Shown here: piece by piece, positions 10,471-19,008 of the stretch
How the letters are laid out: every line of letters starts with the position of its first letter
Position numbering within the stretch: position 1 is the stretch's first letter
NCBI GenBank assembly: GCA_963763495.1
Contig: CAVXOY010000010.1
Location: 1-48,971 of the forward strand
Direction of reading: 5' to 3'
DNA length: 48,971 nt
Source: DAOUEO01 sp963763495
Lineage (GTDB): Bacteria; Chloroflexota; Dehalococcoidia; DSTF01; JALHUB01
Notes under the pieces: model-generated
Told to the model about the DNA's origin: nothing
Database searches by the model: none
What the model saw: only the letters and a program-made list of their open reading frames with translations
Program-made: the position numbers and the translations under genes

Positions 10471-10501
10471 GAAGCAGTCGCCCCTCAGGGGCGACTGCTT
10501 C
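10471..10501. terminator. Bidirectional intrinsic terminator
   Basis: Perfect 14-bp stem (GAAGCAGTCGCCCC with GGGGCGACTGCTTC) around a 3-base TCA loop. It lies between the convergent ends of the secreted protein (10393) and larE (10506). T-rich sequence follows on the plus side and A/T-rich sequence on the minus side, so it can serve both genes. Confidence 0.85.
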
Positions 10502-10505
10502 ATAT

Positions 10506-11357
10506 TCATTGTTCTGCCGTCTCGACACTTCTATTGGGCGTCTTTGGTCGTGACAGGCCCTCGTTGAGGCTGCCGCTGCGGAAGCCTGCCAGATCGAGGG
10601 CGACGTAGAGATAGCCCAGAGACCGCAGCTTCTCAACCACAGCCCGGCGGTTCTCTTCGCGCATAAGCGTACTCATGCCTTGGCTATCGACTTCTATGCG
10701 GGCGATGTCGCCGTGGTGGCGGACGCGAAGCTGGCGCAACCCGAGCGACCGCAGGAAATCTTCCGCCTCCTCGACCTGCCTCAATGCCGCCTGGGTGATC
10801 GGCGTCCCGTAGGGGAGCCTTGATGCGAGACAAGCCATCGCCGGCTTGTTCCACGTTGGCAGGCCACGTTTTCTGGACAATGTTCGGATGTCTTCTTTGT
10901 TCATTCCGGCTTCTCGCAGGGGACTTCGGATGCCGTGTCTATCAGCAGCCCGATGTCCCGGGCGGTAGTCGCCTTCGTCGTCGATGTTGCTCCCATCGAG
11001 CACGTAGGCGAGGCCCATCTCCTCGGCGAGGGATCGCAGGTGGCCGAACAACTCATTCTTGCAGTAGTAGCAGCGGTCGGGGGTGTTGGCAACGTAGTCT
11101 GGGGAGTCCATCTCTCGCGTCTCGATGATGAGATGACGGATACCTATGAGTCTCGCCACCTCGACCGCGCTGTCTGCCTCTGATCTAGGCACAGACGGCG
11201 AAAGGGCAGTGACCGCGACCGCCTTGTCGGCCAGGACGTCGCGCGCGACCGCGGCAAGGAATGTACTGTCCACCCCGCCGGAAAAGGCTACCAGCGCTGA
11301 GCCCATCTCCGACAAGATGGCCTCAAGCCGGGCCTGTTTCTGCCCGTTCTCTTCCAT
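10506..11357 (-). CDS. larE: ATP-dependent sacrificial sulfur transferase LarE
   Basis: PP-loop pyrophosphatase-fold enzyme that adenylates and thiolates pyridinium dicarboxylate in biosynthesis of the nickel-pincer cofactor of lactate racemase-type enzymes. The 283 residues match LarE length. The ATP site SGGVDSTFL is at about residues 25-33. RCYYCKNELF and the hallmark PAMACLASRLPYGTPIT, containing the sacrificial cysteine region, are present. The C-terminal region (RVRHHGDIARIEV) is typical. larB, larC and a racemase are not nearby, so its client enzyme must be elsewhere. Confidence 0.85.
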   Translation of the reverse strand: MEENGQKQARLEAILSEMGSALVAFSGGVDSTFLAAVARDVLADKAVAVTALSPSVPRSEADSAVEVARLIGIRHLIIETREMDSPDYVANTPDRCYYCKNELFGHLRSLAEEMGLAYVLDGSNIDDEGDYRPGHRAADRHGIRSPLREAGMNKEDIRTLSRKRGLPTWNKPAMACLASRLPYGTPITQAALRQVEEAEDFLRSLGLRQLRVRHHGDIARIEVDSQGMSTLMREENRRAVVEKLRSLGYLYVALDLAGFRSGSLNEGLSRPKTPNRSVETAEQ

Positions 11358-11564
11358 CTGTTCTCCTCTCGTCCGAACGGCTCGACTACTTCCATCTTAC
11401 CATTGGCAGCCTTGGCCTGGCCATGTTGACACCCGCTGTCTAGTGCTCTCAGGGCAGCGGTCTGCTGGCGTATGTTCCCGGGGTCTTAAAGCTTTCCCCA
11501 ATTTCCGCCGATACCTATATGCGGTGAGAGGCCGCTAGGTCGAGTCTCATAGGATCAACATGCC

Positions 11565-13328
11565 ATGCCGAGAAGCGTAAAGGGCGACGTTCTATATCCA
11601 TTCGCCACTCTGAGCCTGATCGCCGTAGTCCTCGTCGGCGTTGCGCTGGCGATGGTCATCGGCCGCGACATCGAAGGAGGGATGCGAGAGAACGCTGCTG
11701 ACACAACTGCTGCGTCCGTCTCCTCCGTCCTCGAATCCCACCTCCAGGCCTATGACTATAGTGTCGAGAGCCCCCTTACGGGGCCAACCTACGACCAGCT
11801 CCAGCAATTTGTCTCTCAGTCCATACTTTCATCGGATACCCTACGCCTGCGCATATACAATCAGGAAGGGATAGCGGTCTACTCCAGCGAGCGGGATGAA
11901 GTTGGCGTTAATCTCGCTGATGGGGCGGCGCTCAACAGTGCCTTCAGGGAAGAGACTGCGGCTGAAGTGGCTGGTTCGGAATCTGAGCTCCAAGGGGGGG
12001 CAGGTGAAAGTGGGTCTGTCCTTCGGGTCTACACACCGCTTCACTCTCCGACCACCGGCAAGGTGACAGCAGCTCTTGAGATTCACAGAGACTATGCTCC
12101 GATCGCGGCTGACATAGCTGAGGCTCAAAGGTTTCTCTACTTCAGCCTGGGTGCGGGACTGCTCGGTCTCTACGCTGTTCTCCAGATCGGCGCTTGGGGC
12201 GCTACACGTATCTTGGCCAAGGATCATGCTCGCTTGGCCTACCTCTACCAGACCGGCGAACACGTTCGGTCGTCTCTCGATACGCAAGAGGTCCTTACCC
12301 AAATCGTTCGTGATGCCACCGTGCTGGCCCAAGGACATCACGGGATCGTGTGTCTTCTAGAGCAGGAATCCGGCGATCTCATTGCCCGGGCTAGCTATGA
12401 TCATGAAAAAGGCTCCGTCTCCCTTCACTACGGCAAGATGGACGAATGGCTGTTTCATAGAGTCGTGGCCACAGGCGAAACGAGTGTGTCCACGCAAAGA
12501 CAGGTCCGCTGTGGCCCCCTACTGGGCTTGAACGCAGAGGACATCTCCATGTCTGTCGCCTGTGTACCTATGACGCTGCGCAACAGGGTAAACGGCATAA
12601 TCATTGTGCTCCGGCGTTCCCAGAATGACGCCTTCGGGAGAGCAGAGATCAGGTTGTTGGAGGAACTGGCTGGTCAGGCAGCAATGGCGGTGGAGCAGGC
12701 AAGTCTGTTCGCCAAAGTCAGGGCCTACGCCAGCGAGCTGGAGCTAAGCTACGACACGACACTCAAAGCGTTAATCGCTGCCCTCGATGCCAAGGACGCG
12801 GTCACGGAGGGTCATTCCGAGCGGGTGGCGAATCTGACCGTCGCCATGGCGAGGGAGATGAATATCCCTGAAGAGAAGTTGATTGACATTGAGCGAGGAG
12901 CGCTTCTCCACGATGTGGGCAAGATAGGCGTGCCTGACGCTGTCTTGCGGAAGCCGAGAACCCTCAGCCGGCGCGAGTGGCAGGCGATGCAGAGACATCC
13001 TCTGTTGGCCGGGCTTCTCGTGTCGAAGGTGGGGTTCCTGGAAGGTGCTTTGCCTATCCTTCTCTATCACCACGAGCGATACGATGGCCGCGGCTATCCC
13101 TTCGGCCTGGCCGGCGATCGCATCCCCATCGAAGCCCGCATCTTTGCTGTCGTCGACGCCTATGACGCAATGACCTCCGACCGTCCCTACCGCAAGGCAG
13201 TTCCCCACGAGGAGGCAGTGGCAGAGATCGTCGCTAACGCGGAGACTCAGTTCGATCCTGCCGTTGTCCGGGTCTTCCAGGAGGTCGTGGAGAAGATCCC
13301 TCTGACGAGAAGAAGAGACCCCCGGTAG
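11565..13328 (+). CDS. Membrane sensor with GAF and HD-GYP domains, probable cyclic-di-GMP phosphodiesterase
   Basis: 587 residues, unbroken. An N-terminal helix (about 12-31) and a second at about 190-210 enclose an extracytoplasmic sensor region that resembles a dCACHE/PAS-like ligand domain. A GAF domain covers about 225-375. The C-terminal HD-GYP domain (about 395-575) has the full set of residues: HSERVANL, LLHDVGKIGVPDAVL, HPLLAG, and HHERYDGRGYPFGL, which is the GYP motif in its usual degenerate form. The family hydrolyses cyclic-di-GMP. Two in-register ATGs exist at 11560 (other frame) and 11565; 11565 is in frame. Divergent from larE. Confidence 0.9.
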   Translation: MPRSVKGDVLYPFATLSLIAVVLVGVALAMVIGRDIEGGMRENAADTTAASVSSVLESHLQAYDYSVESPLTGPTYDQLQQFVSQSILSSDTLRLRIYNQEGIAVYSSERDEVGVNLADGAALNSAFREETAAEVAGSESELQGGAGESGSVLRVYTPLHSPTTGKVTAALEIHRDYAPIAADIAEAQRFLYFSLGAGLLGLYAVLQIGAWGATRILAKDHARLAYLYQTGEHVRSSLDTQEVLTQIVRDATVLAQGHHGIVCLLEQESGDLIARASYDHEKGSVSLHYGKMDEWLFHRVVATGETSVSTQRQVRCGPLLGLNAEDISMSVACVPMTLRNRVNGIIIVLRRSQNDAFGRAEIRLLEELAGQAAMAVEQASLFAKVRAYASELELSYDTTLKALIAALDAKDAVTEGHSERVANLTVAMAREMNIPEEKLIDIERGALLHDVGKIGVPDAVLRKPRTLSRREWQAMQRHPLLAGLLVSKVGFLEGALPILLYHHERYDGRGYPFGLAGDRIPIEARIFAVVDAYDAMTSDRPYRKAVPHEEAVAEIVANAETQFDPAVVRVFQEVVEKIPLTRRRDPR

Positions 13329-13616
13329 CGAAGAAGTGGCAGCATAGCCGTTTCCGTGTTGTCCCTCCTCCATTCGCTCGCCCTGTACCACAAGTTGTGA
13401 GAGATTGAGCTCGCCTTGACTACGTCTCTCTACTCTGATAACTTGGTTTGGCGTGCCCCACGGTCCCCTTCCGCGGTCTGGAGTCTTGCCAAGAGGCACT
13501 AGGGGTGGACCTGTCGCCACTTGGGGATGGCCCGCCTGCGAAGGTTGGAGGATCGTGGTGGTGCGGTGGGATCAATACGTTGCGCCGCTGGGCGCTTGAC
13601 TGAGGAGTAGCCGATC

Positions 13617-14291
13617 GTGAAGCAGTTAGAACTTACCGTCACCCCCCGTTCAGTTCTGGGCAAGAGAGTGAAGGCCCTACGGCGTGGAGGCCAGACGCCG
13701 GCCAACGTCTACGGCCATCGCGTGGAATCACGGGCATTGCAGATTGAGACCGTCGACTTGGCCCACACTCTGCGCTCCTTGGAGCGGAACGCTATCCTTT
13801 CCCTTCGCGTCGAAGGCGAGAAGAGTGCGCGCCCAGTAATGGTCAGGAACATACAGCGAAACCCTGTGACTGACAAGATACTCCACGTGGATTTCTATCA
13901 GGTATCTCTTACAGAGAGGATGCGGGCTGACGTGCCGCTTCTGTTGGTGGGCAAGGCGCCGGGCGTTGACGACTTTGGCGGTATCCTTCTCCAGAGTCTC
14001 GAGAATATCACCGTCGAGGCGTTGCCTGCCGATATGCCGTCTCATGTGGAGGTTGACATCACGGTACTGAAAGAGATTGACTCCTCCCTGCACGTCAGAG
14101 ACCTCATCCTTGACCCCGATCTTCATGTCTTGACGGACTCGGAGATTGTCATCGCCAGTGTGGCAGCACCACGCACGGGCGCGGAAGCTGCCGCTGAGGC
14201 GGCGGAAGAAGAGGCCGCAGCGGCCGAGAAGGCGGAGGAAGCCGCGAAAGCCGCGGAAGCCGCGGAAGGCGAGACAGCGACGGAGGGGTGA
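13617..14291 (+). CDS. rplY: 50S ribosomal protein L25, general stress (CTC) type
   Basis: Binds 5S rRNA in the large ribosomal subunit. The 224 residues match the long TL5/CTC form, with an N-terminal L25 domain (ELTVTPRSVLGKRVKALRRGGQTPANVYG, shown here in part) and a C-terminal beta domain (VEALPADMPSHVEVDITVL, LHVRDLILDPDLHVL). The Ala/Glu-rich tail from about 185 (EAAAEAAEEEAAAAEKAEE) is typical of the long form. The GTG start at 13617 has a GAGGAG ribosome site 9 bases upstream. The 288-bp region before it (13329-13616) holds no gene that I can support. Confidence 0.93.
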   Translation: MKQLELTVTPRSVLGKRVKALRRGGQTPANVYGHRVESRALQIETVDLAHTLRSLERNAILSLRVEGEKSARPVMVRNIQRNPVTDKILHVDFYQVSLTERMRADVPLLLVGKAPGVDDFGGILLQSLENITVEALPADMPSHVEVDITVLKEIDSSLHVRDLILDPDLHVLTDSEIVIASVAAPRTGAEAAAEAAEEEAAAAEKAEEAAKAAEAAEGETATEG

Positions 14292-14310
14292 TCCTGGTCT
14301 GGCATACCTG

Positions 14311-14336
14311 AGCGCCCTGGTCTTGGCCGGGGCGCT
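14311..14336 (+). terminator. Probable intrinsic terminator after rplY
   Basis: AGCGCC (14311-14316) pairs with GGCGCT (14331-14336), followed by TTGCTTTGG. The loop contains a second short CC/GG pairing. It sits 20 bp after the rplY stop and before the convergent fmt stop. Confidence 0.5.
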
Positions 14337-14392
14337 TTGCTTTGGGGTCTGGCCCTTGTACCTGCCCACTGTGGATCGTTCAGGCGGAAGCG

Positions 14393-15345
14393 CTATCCCA
14401 GGCTCCGGCCGATGAGGCCGCGCTCTCCGCGCAGGAAATCAGTAGCAGGAAGAGGTCGGCGTCCCGCCTTCTGGACCACGAGTATCGCCAGCAGTCCCGC
14501 GCCTGTCTGGACCGCGAAATGTGCCCTTCAGCCGTTCGTCTGGTGACCGTGGAGAGGATACCACGGTGCCCGGCGGCTCCTCGCTGCTCTCGGTCAGTGG
14601 CCAAGCCTCCAGGATTCGCAAAGGTACGCCATCCAAGTAAGTGAAGGCTCCGGGCCAAGGATTATAGGCGCGCACCCGTCGCCAAATCTCCGTGGCTGGC
14701 AACTTCCAGTCGATGAGCGCGTCCTCCTTGTGCACTATCGGTGCGTAGGTGGCGCCTGAGGAGTCTTGTGGCTGCGGCTGGATGGTCCCGTCCGCGAAAT
14801 GGGGTAGCGTTTCCATCAGCAGATCCGAGCCGATGACGGCCAGTCGCTCTGTTAGAGTGCCGGTCGTGTCTTCGGGAGCGATGGGCACCCGGCGCTGGGC
14901 CAGAATGGGTCCCTCGTCGAGGGCCAGCGACATTAGCATGACCGTTACGCCCGTCTCCTCATCGCCTGCCAGTATCGCAGCCGCGACCGGCGATGCCCCC
15001 CGGTGTCGGGGCAGCAAAGAAGGGTGAATGTTGATTGCACCGTATGAAGGTACCTGGAGGACTCGCTCCCGGAGTATCTGGCCATAGGCGGCTGCCACGA
15101 TGAGGTCGGGTCTGAACTCCGCCAACCTTGCTGTCTCATCGGGAGTGCTGACCCGCTCTGGCTGCAGCACCGGTAGTCCGTCGCTCCAGCGCCCAAACCT
15201 TCACCGGCGGTGGCGTTGGGTGTTTCCCTCGTCCTGCCGGTCGGTCGGGCTGTGTGTACACTGCCACCACCTCGTGCTCGCTCTCGACCAGGCGGCTTAG
15301 GCTTGGCAACGCGAATTCGGATGTACCCATGAAGATGATGCGCAT
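14393..15345 (-). CDS. fmt: Methionyl-tRNA formyltransferase (two frame shifts)
   Basis: Formylates initiator Met-tRNA using 10-formyl-tetrahydrofolate. The start at 15345 gives MRIIFMGTSEFALPSL. After a shift near 15180 the frame continues with PDLIVAAAYGQILRERVL, then the catalytic NIHPSLLPRHRGASPV block. A second shift near 14550 leads to the C-terminal tRNA-binding domain, read as HFAVQTGAGLLAILVVQKAG and ending LRGERGLIGRSLG. Total about 317 codons, equal to E. coli Fmt (315). Motifs are intact, so the shifts are probably sequence errors. Divergent from the lipoprotein at 15458. Confidence 0.9.
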
Positions 15346-15416
15346 GGTCAACCCCTGCTCGATTCTAACACATGGCGCGAAGGCATGACGCTCGGTGTCG
15401 TAGCCCTTGACTCCGC

Positions 15417-15425
15417 TGCTATACT
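15417..15425 (+). promoter_or_regulatory. Extended -10 promoter element
   Basis: TGCTATACT is a good extended -10 element (TGnTATAcT), 33 bp before the ATG of the lipoprotein at 15458. No convincing -35 is seen at the right distance, as is common for extended -10 promoters. Confidence 0.5.
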
Positions 15426-15457
15426 GGAGTGGTATGACAGGAGGAGGGTATTCGTTG

Positions 15458-16210
15458 ATGCGCCTAAGATGGCTCTCCGCGGCGACAGTGTTGGCATCGT
15501 TCTTGGGGATTCTCCTGCTAACGAGCTGTGATGAAGCGGAGGCGCCGGAAACCACCCCAGTGCAGACGGCCGGCCCCTCGGCTACCGTTGTAGCGCCTGC
15601 CATAGTCATAGAATCGCCGAATGACGGCGACACCGTGAGCGTGCCTGTCAAGGTCAGTGGAACGGCCAGCGTTTTCGAAGGGACGCTGATCGTGACGATG
15701 AAAGATTCCCGGGGAAACTCCCTGTGCCGTATTGTCGCCCAGGCCAGTGAAGGAGCTCCGGGGAGGGGTGACTTCGCGGTGGAGTTCTCGTTCCCGCCGC
15801 CGGCCGCTTCGATGGAGGGGCGCGTCGAAGCCTATACAGAGAGCGCCAAAGATGGCAGTGTAGAGGATCTCGTATCGGTTCCGGTCACGATCTCTGCCGA
15901 TCAACCGCCCATCGTGCTCACGTCGCCGCAGTGCAACCAGGAGATCACAAGTCCCCTCCTCGTTGAAGGCACCGCTAGTGTCTTCGAGGGCGCCATTATC
16001 ATCGTTGTGAAGGACTGGACAGGCCGGGAGTTGGCGCGGACGCCTGTTCAGGCTCTTGCGGCTGCCCCCGAGAGGGGTGCCTTTTCCCAGGAGATCACCT
16101 TCACGCCTCCAGACGTGCCTCAGCCCGGCACAATCGAAGCGTTCAGCGACAACCCTGAAGACGGGAGTGTCATCAACCTCTTCTCCGTGCCGGTGGTACT
16201 TACTCCCTAG
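15458..16210 (+). CDS. Lipoprotein with two Gmad2-like immunoglobulin domains
   Basis: About 250 residues. The ATG at 15458 was chosen over an upstream one because AGGAGGAGG lies 10 bases before it and it directly begins the signal peptide, which ends in lipobox LLLTSC. Two homologous beta domains follow. The first begins IVIESPNDGDTVSVPVKVSG and has TASVFEGTLIV; the second begins IVLTSPQCNQEITSPLLVEG and has TASVFEGAIII. Both end in EAY/EAFS..DGS..(D/N)L.SVPV. This is the Gmad2 domain seen in spore-germination and envelope proteins of Firmicutes and Chloroflexota. The role is probably in the cell envelope. Its stop overlaps the convergent gene at 16200 by 11 bp. Confidence 0.82.
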   Translation: MRLRWLSAATVLASFLGILLLTSCDEAEAPETTPVQTAGPSATVVAPAIVIESPNDGDTVSVPVKVSGTASVFEGTLIVTMKDSRGNSLCRIVAQASEGAPGRGDFAVEFSFPPPAASMEGRVEAYTESAKDGSVEDLVSVPVTISADQPPIVLTSPQCNQEITSPLLVEGTASVFEGAIIIVVKDWTGRELARTPVQALAAAPERGAFSQEITFTPPDVPQPGTIEAFSDNPEDGSVINLFSVPVVLTP

Positions 16211-17018
16211 CCTCGGTACGGATTTGTACTGTCACCGGTGTCCCGATCTCTGCGCCCAGGAGTCGAGCGGCGCTGCCCTGGTTGACGGCGATCTCAAGGA
16301 AGCCACTGCTCCCGATTAGCGCCATCAGACCGCTGCTCTCACCGTAAGTCCTGCTGAGTCGATCTAGTTGATGGCCCATCACCTCCACCACCATTCTGCC
16401 CGCAGAAATATCCCGCTCCTCTATGTTCGTGATCAGGTTCCCAAAACGGTCGATGTGGATGACGCGGCCACCCAGATTGCCGTCGGCCATCCTGACGGCT
16501 CGAAATGGAGGCAGTGCCGCGAGCGTGCTAACTGGCCTGCCCAAGGCCTCCAGAGGCGTGCCCAATGATATATGAGCTGCCACTGGAGCGAACACGTCGC
16601 GGCCGTGGAAGGTCGCGCTGACAGGCTCATGCAGGAAACGAGGCTCGCTTATCGCTACCGCTCGATACTCATTGGGCAGCCGTACTCGCCCACTTCGCCG
16701 GATACTGTCCGGCAGAGCAGCGGCAAGGATGCCGTTGTCCGGCCCGACGAAAACGCCCTGAGGAGTGGATAGCGCGATGCTCTTTCGGTTGCCTCCCACA
16801 CCTGGGTCCACCACCGCAATGTGGATGCTGCCCGGCGGAAAGTAGGGCCAGGCTGCCGCCAGCACGAACGCGCCTTCTTCGATCTGGTGAGGGTGGATAT
16901 CATGGCTGATGTCGACGATTTGAGCTGCCGGGTTGATACAGAGGATGATTCCCTTCATTGCTGCCACATAGGGGTCGGAAAGGCCGAAGTCGGTTGTCAG
17001 GGTGATGACAGCATTCAA
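16200..17018 (-). CDS. SAM hydroxide adenosyltransferase (DUF62 family, SAM hydrolase)
   Basis: Cleaves S-adenosylmethionine with water to adenosine and methionine; relatives include the fluorinase/chlorinase enzymes. Family motifs are ITLTTDFGLSDPYVAAMKG at the N-terminus, VVDPGVGGNRKSIA, FVGPDNGILAAAL and TFHGRDVFAPVAAHI, with C-terminal IDRFGNLITNI. The 272 residues are the normal length. The only in-frame start at the domain edge is TTG at 17018. It lies 21 bp after the stop of the peptide-binding protein on the same strand, so the two are probably co-transcribed. No halogenase-specific insertion is evident. Confidence 0.87.
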   Translation of the reverse strand: MNAVITLTTDFGLSDPYVAAMKGIILCINPAAQIVDISHDIHPHQIEEGAFVLAAAWPYFPPGSIHIAVVDPGVGGNRKSIALSTPQGVFVGPDNGILAAALPDSIRRSGRVRLPNEYRAVAISEPRFLHEPVSATFHGRDVFAPVAAHISLGTPLEALGRPVSTLAALPPFRAVRMADGNLGGRVIHIDRFGNLITNIEERDISAGRMVVEVMGHQLDRLSRTYGESSGLMALIGSSGFLEIAVNQGSAARLLGAEIGTPVTVQIRTEARE

Positions 17019-17039
17019 GATAGGGTCTCTTCGAAGGGG

Positions 17040-18666
17040 CTAGTTACCCTCCATATGCCACTGGCGCACCAGCGAGAAGCGTGAGCCGCTGTCAAACAGA
17101 ACGCCCGTCTCCACTCCCAGCAGCCGCTTGTCCACGATGTAGGAGAACGTGCGCTGAAAAAGGGGCAGACTCGGCAGCTCTTGAGCAAAGACCTCCTGAA
17201 ACTCTCGGTACAACGCTGCGCGTCGCCGAGGGTCGCTCGCTTGGCGCGCCTCCTCCAGCACAGCGTCCGCGTGGGCATCCACAAACCCAGCCAAGATTTC
17301 CCCCTCCCGCTCCGATCTGGCTGCTGTGCCAGGTGGGGTATGGGTCGGGGTCTAGCCCGCTGTCGAACCCGTAAAGAGCGGCCTCGAACTGGCGCGGCAT
17401 CAGGGTGTCTCGTAGAAGGTTGGTTGGCTTCTGAGTGCGGACCGTCGCCTGGACGCCGATCGTCGACCATGACCGGACCAGCTCCTCCGCTATGGCGATG
17501 CGTGTTCCCTCCTCATTCGTGACTAGGGTGAATCGCAGCTCCTGCCCGTCCTTTACTCGGACGCCGTTCGGCTGGAGAAGCCATCCGGCCTCGTCGAGCA
17601 GCTTCCCCGCCTGGTCGAGGTCGAGGCGGTAACGGTCGAGAGCCGGATAGTAAGCCCAGGTTTCAGCCGGAATGGGGCTGTCAACGCGTACAGCTTGACC
17701 CTCCATGAGAGAGGAGACGATTTGATCGCGGTCTGTGGCGTATGCCAGTGCTTGTCGTACTCTTTCATCCGCGAATGGCGGGTAATCGTTGTTCAGATAG
17801 AGAATAGTATAGGCGCTGGAAGGCAGCTTGACGGACTCCCATTGCTCTTCGTTCTCCAGATAGAGCCTGTCCTCGGTGTTGAGATAGGAGCGAAAGAATG
17901 CCCCTTGCAGAGCGCCGTCCTTCAGCGCTCTCAGAAGGCGGGAGTCGTCGGCATAGAATCGTAGTTCCAGGCGGTTGAGATACGGCTCACCCAGATGGTA
18001 GGCGGGATAGCTCTCCAGAATCGCCCGCTCGCCGGAGAGATCAACCAGGCGGAATGGCCCCGTGCCGATCGGACGCTGGTTGAAAAGGTCGTTGTAGAGT
18101 TCGTTGGCAGACAGGCCGGCCAGGAGGTGGGCAGGCAGGATACCAACTGAGGCGTAGGCCAGGAAAGGTGCGAAGGGCTGGACAAGCGTGATCTCCACCG
18201 TTAGATCATCGATCTTTGTGGCTGAAAGGCTTCGGAAGAGATCTCCCAAGGAGGGTTCGCCGCGGAAGTCCGCATCCCTAATGGCCTCGATTGTGAAGAT
18301 AACGTCATCGGCGCCGAAAGGCTCACCATCATGCCAGGACACCCCGGCACGCAGGCGAAACGTGTAGGTCAGACCGTCCTCGCTGATGTCCCAGCTCTCG
18401 GCGAGGTCCGGTAGCACCTCGCCATCGAGACCCAGCCGGGTGAGACCGGAGAAGATGAGCGCCGTGAGATCTCCGTCGACGGCATTGAAGGAAGCGAAAA
18501 GGGGGTTAACCCGACTGGGAGCCCCGGCGACACCTTCGATGTAGGTGCCCCCGGGTTGCGGGCGTACCGCTTCTGACGAGCGGGATGCAGTGTACCATAG
18601 GAAAGCCATCATGACGACGCCGGCGGTCAGCGCCATCAAGAGGAACCATCGCGAGCGCACAGCCAA
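17040..18666 (-). CDS. Peptide/nickel-type ABC substrate-binding protein (SBP_bac_5), one frame shift
   Basis: About 542 residues. The N-terminus is a signal anchor (FLLMALTAGVVMMAFLWYTA) with no lipobox Cys. The body is a class C binding protein: NPLFASFNAVDGDLTALIFSG, LAESWDISEDGLTYTFRLRAG with VSWHDGEPFGADDV, IGTGPFRLVDL, and AYATDRDQIV. A shift in a GGGG run near 17300 moves reading to the frame EILAGFVDAHADAVLEEARQ, which ends RQWHMEGN. The initiation codon is TTG (18666) or GTG two codons later. No ABC permease or ATPase is adjacent. It follows secG on the same strand. Confidence 0.88.
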
Positions 18667-18736
18667 TCACCCTATCTATCGAGGATCCCAAGCCCCAGGA
18701 GATCGCGGTCATCCCAGCGAAACCTCACCCGTAGGG

Positions 18737-18982
18737 CTAGGAAGAGGTGACACTCCACATGGAGATGAGGATAAACACCGCCGACAGTACGATGGTCAAC
18801 TGAAATAGCGTCTTCTCAACACCGCGGCGAGTGCGGAAGACGGATTGGCTGCCCAGTTCTCCAAACCCCGAGCCTCGGACCTGTAGCAGGATGACCACTA
18901 CCAGGACTACCGAGATGATGATCTGGATGACGTTTAGATAAGAGGTCCCGATGATGCTTAGATAAGAAGTTCCTATGTGCAC
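18737..18982 (-). CDS. secG: Preprotein translocase subunit SecG
   Basis: Small membrane subunit of the SecYEG channel. The 81 residues have two transmembrane helices, about 18-35 (VIQIIISVVLVVVILLQ) and 58-76 (LFQLTIVLSAVFILIS). Between them is the conserved cytoplasmic loop VRGSGFGELGSQSVFRTRRG. The start is GTG (18982) with a GGTGAGG ribosome site. The N-terminus carries a tandem repeat, GTSYLSII then GTSYLNVI (see the repeat entry). Confidence 0.88.
   Translation of the reverse strand: MHIGTSYLSIIGTSYLNVIQIIISVVLVVVILLQVRGSGFGELGSQSVFRTRRGVEKTLFQLTIVLSAVFILISMWSVTSS
18934..18967 (-). repeat. In-frame 24-bp tandem duplication at the start of secG
   Basis: TTAGATAAGA occurs at 18934-18943 and 18958-18967, exactly 24 bp apart, within two near-identical 24-bp units. 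They encode the successive octapeptides GTSYLSII and GTSYLNVI. The duplication lengthens the N-terminus by eight residues ahead of the first SecG helix. Confidence 0.8.
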
Positions 18983-19008
18983 GCTCGCCTCACCCTTCGT
19001 AAAGATTC

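Noticed and set aside
11358..11564. Cyclic-di-GMP riboswitch before the HD-GYP gene
   Set aside because: The expected conserved core sequences are absent in this 207-bp interval.
13329..13616. Gene or RNA in the gap before rplY
   Set aside because: Only a short GCGCC/GGCGC hairpin near 13581-13594 is visible; no coding potential or known RNA motif is seen.
17040..18666. Complete oligopeptide ABC importer
   Set aside because: Only the binding protein is present; neighbours on both sides are unrelated, so no transporter operon can be called.
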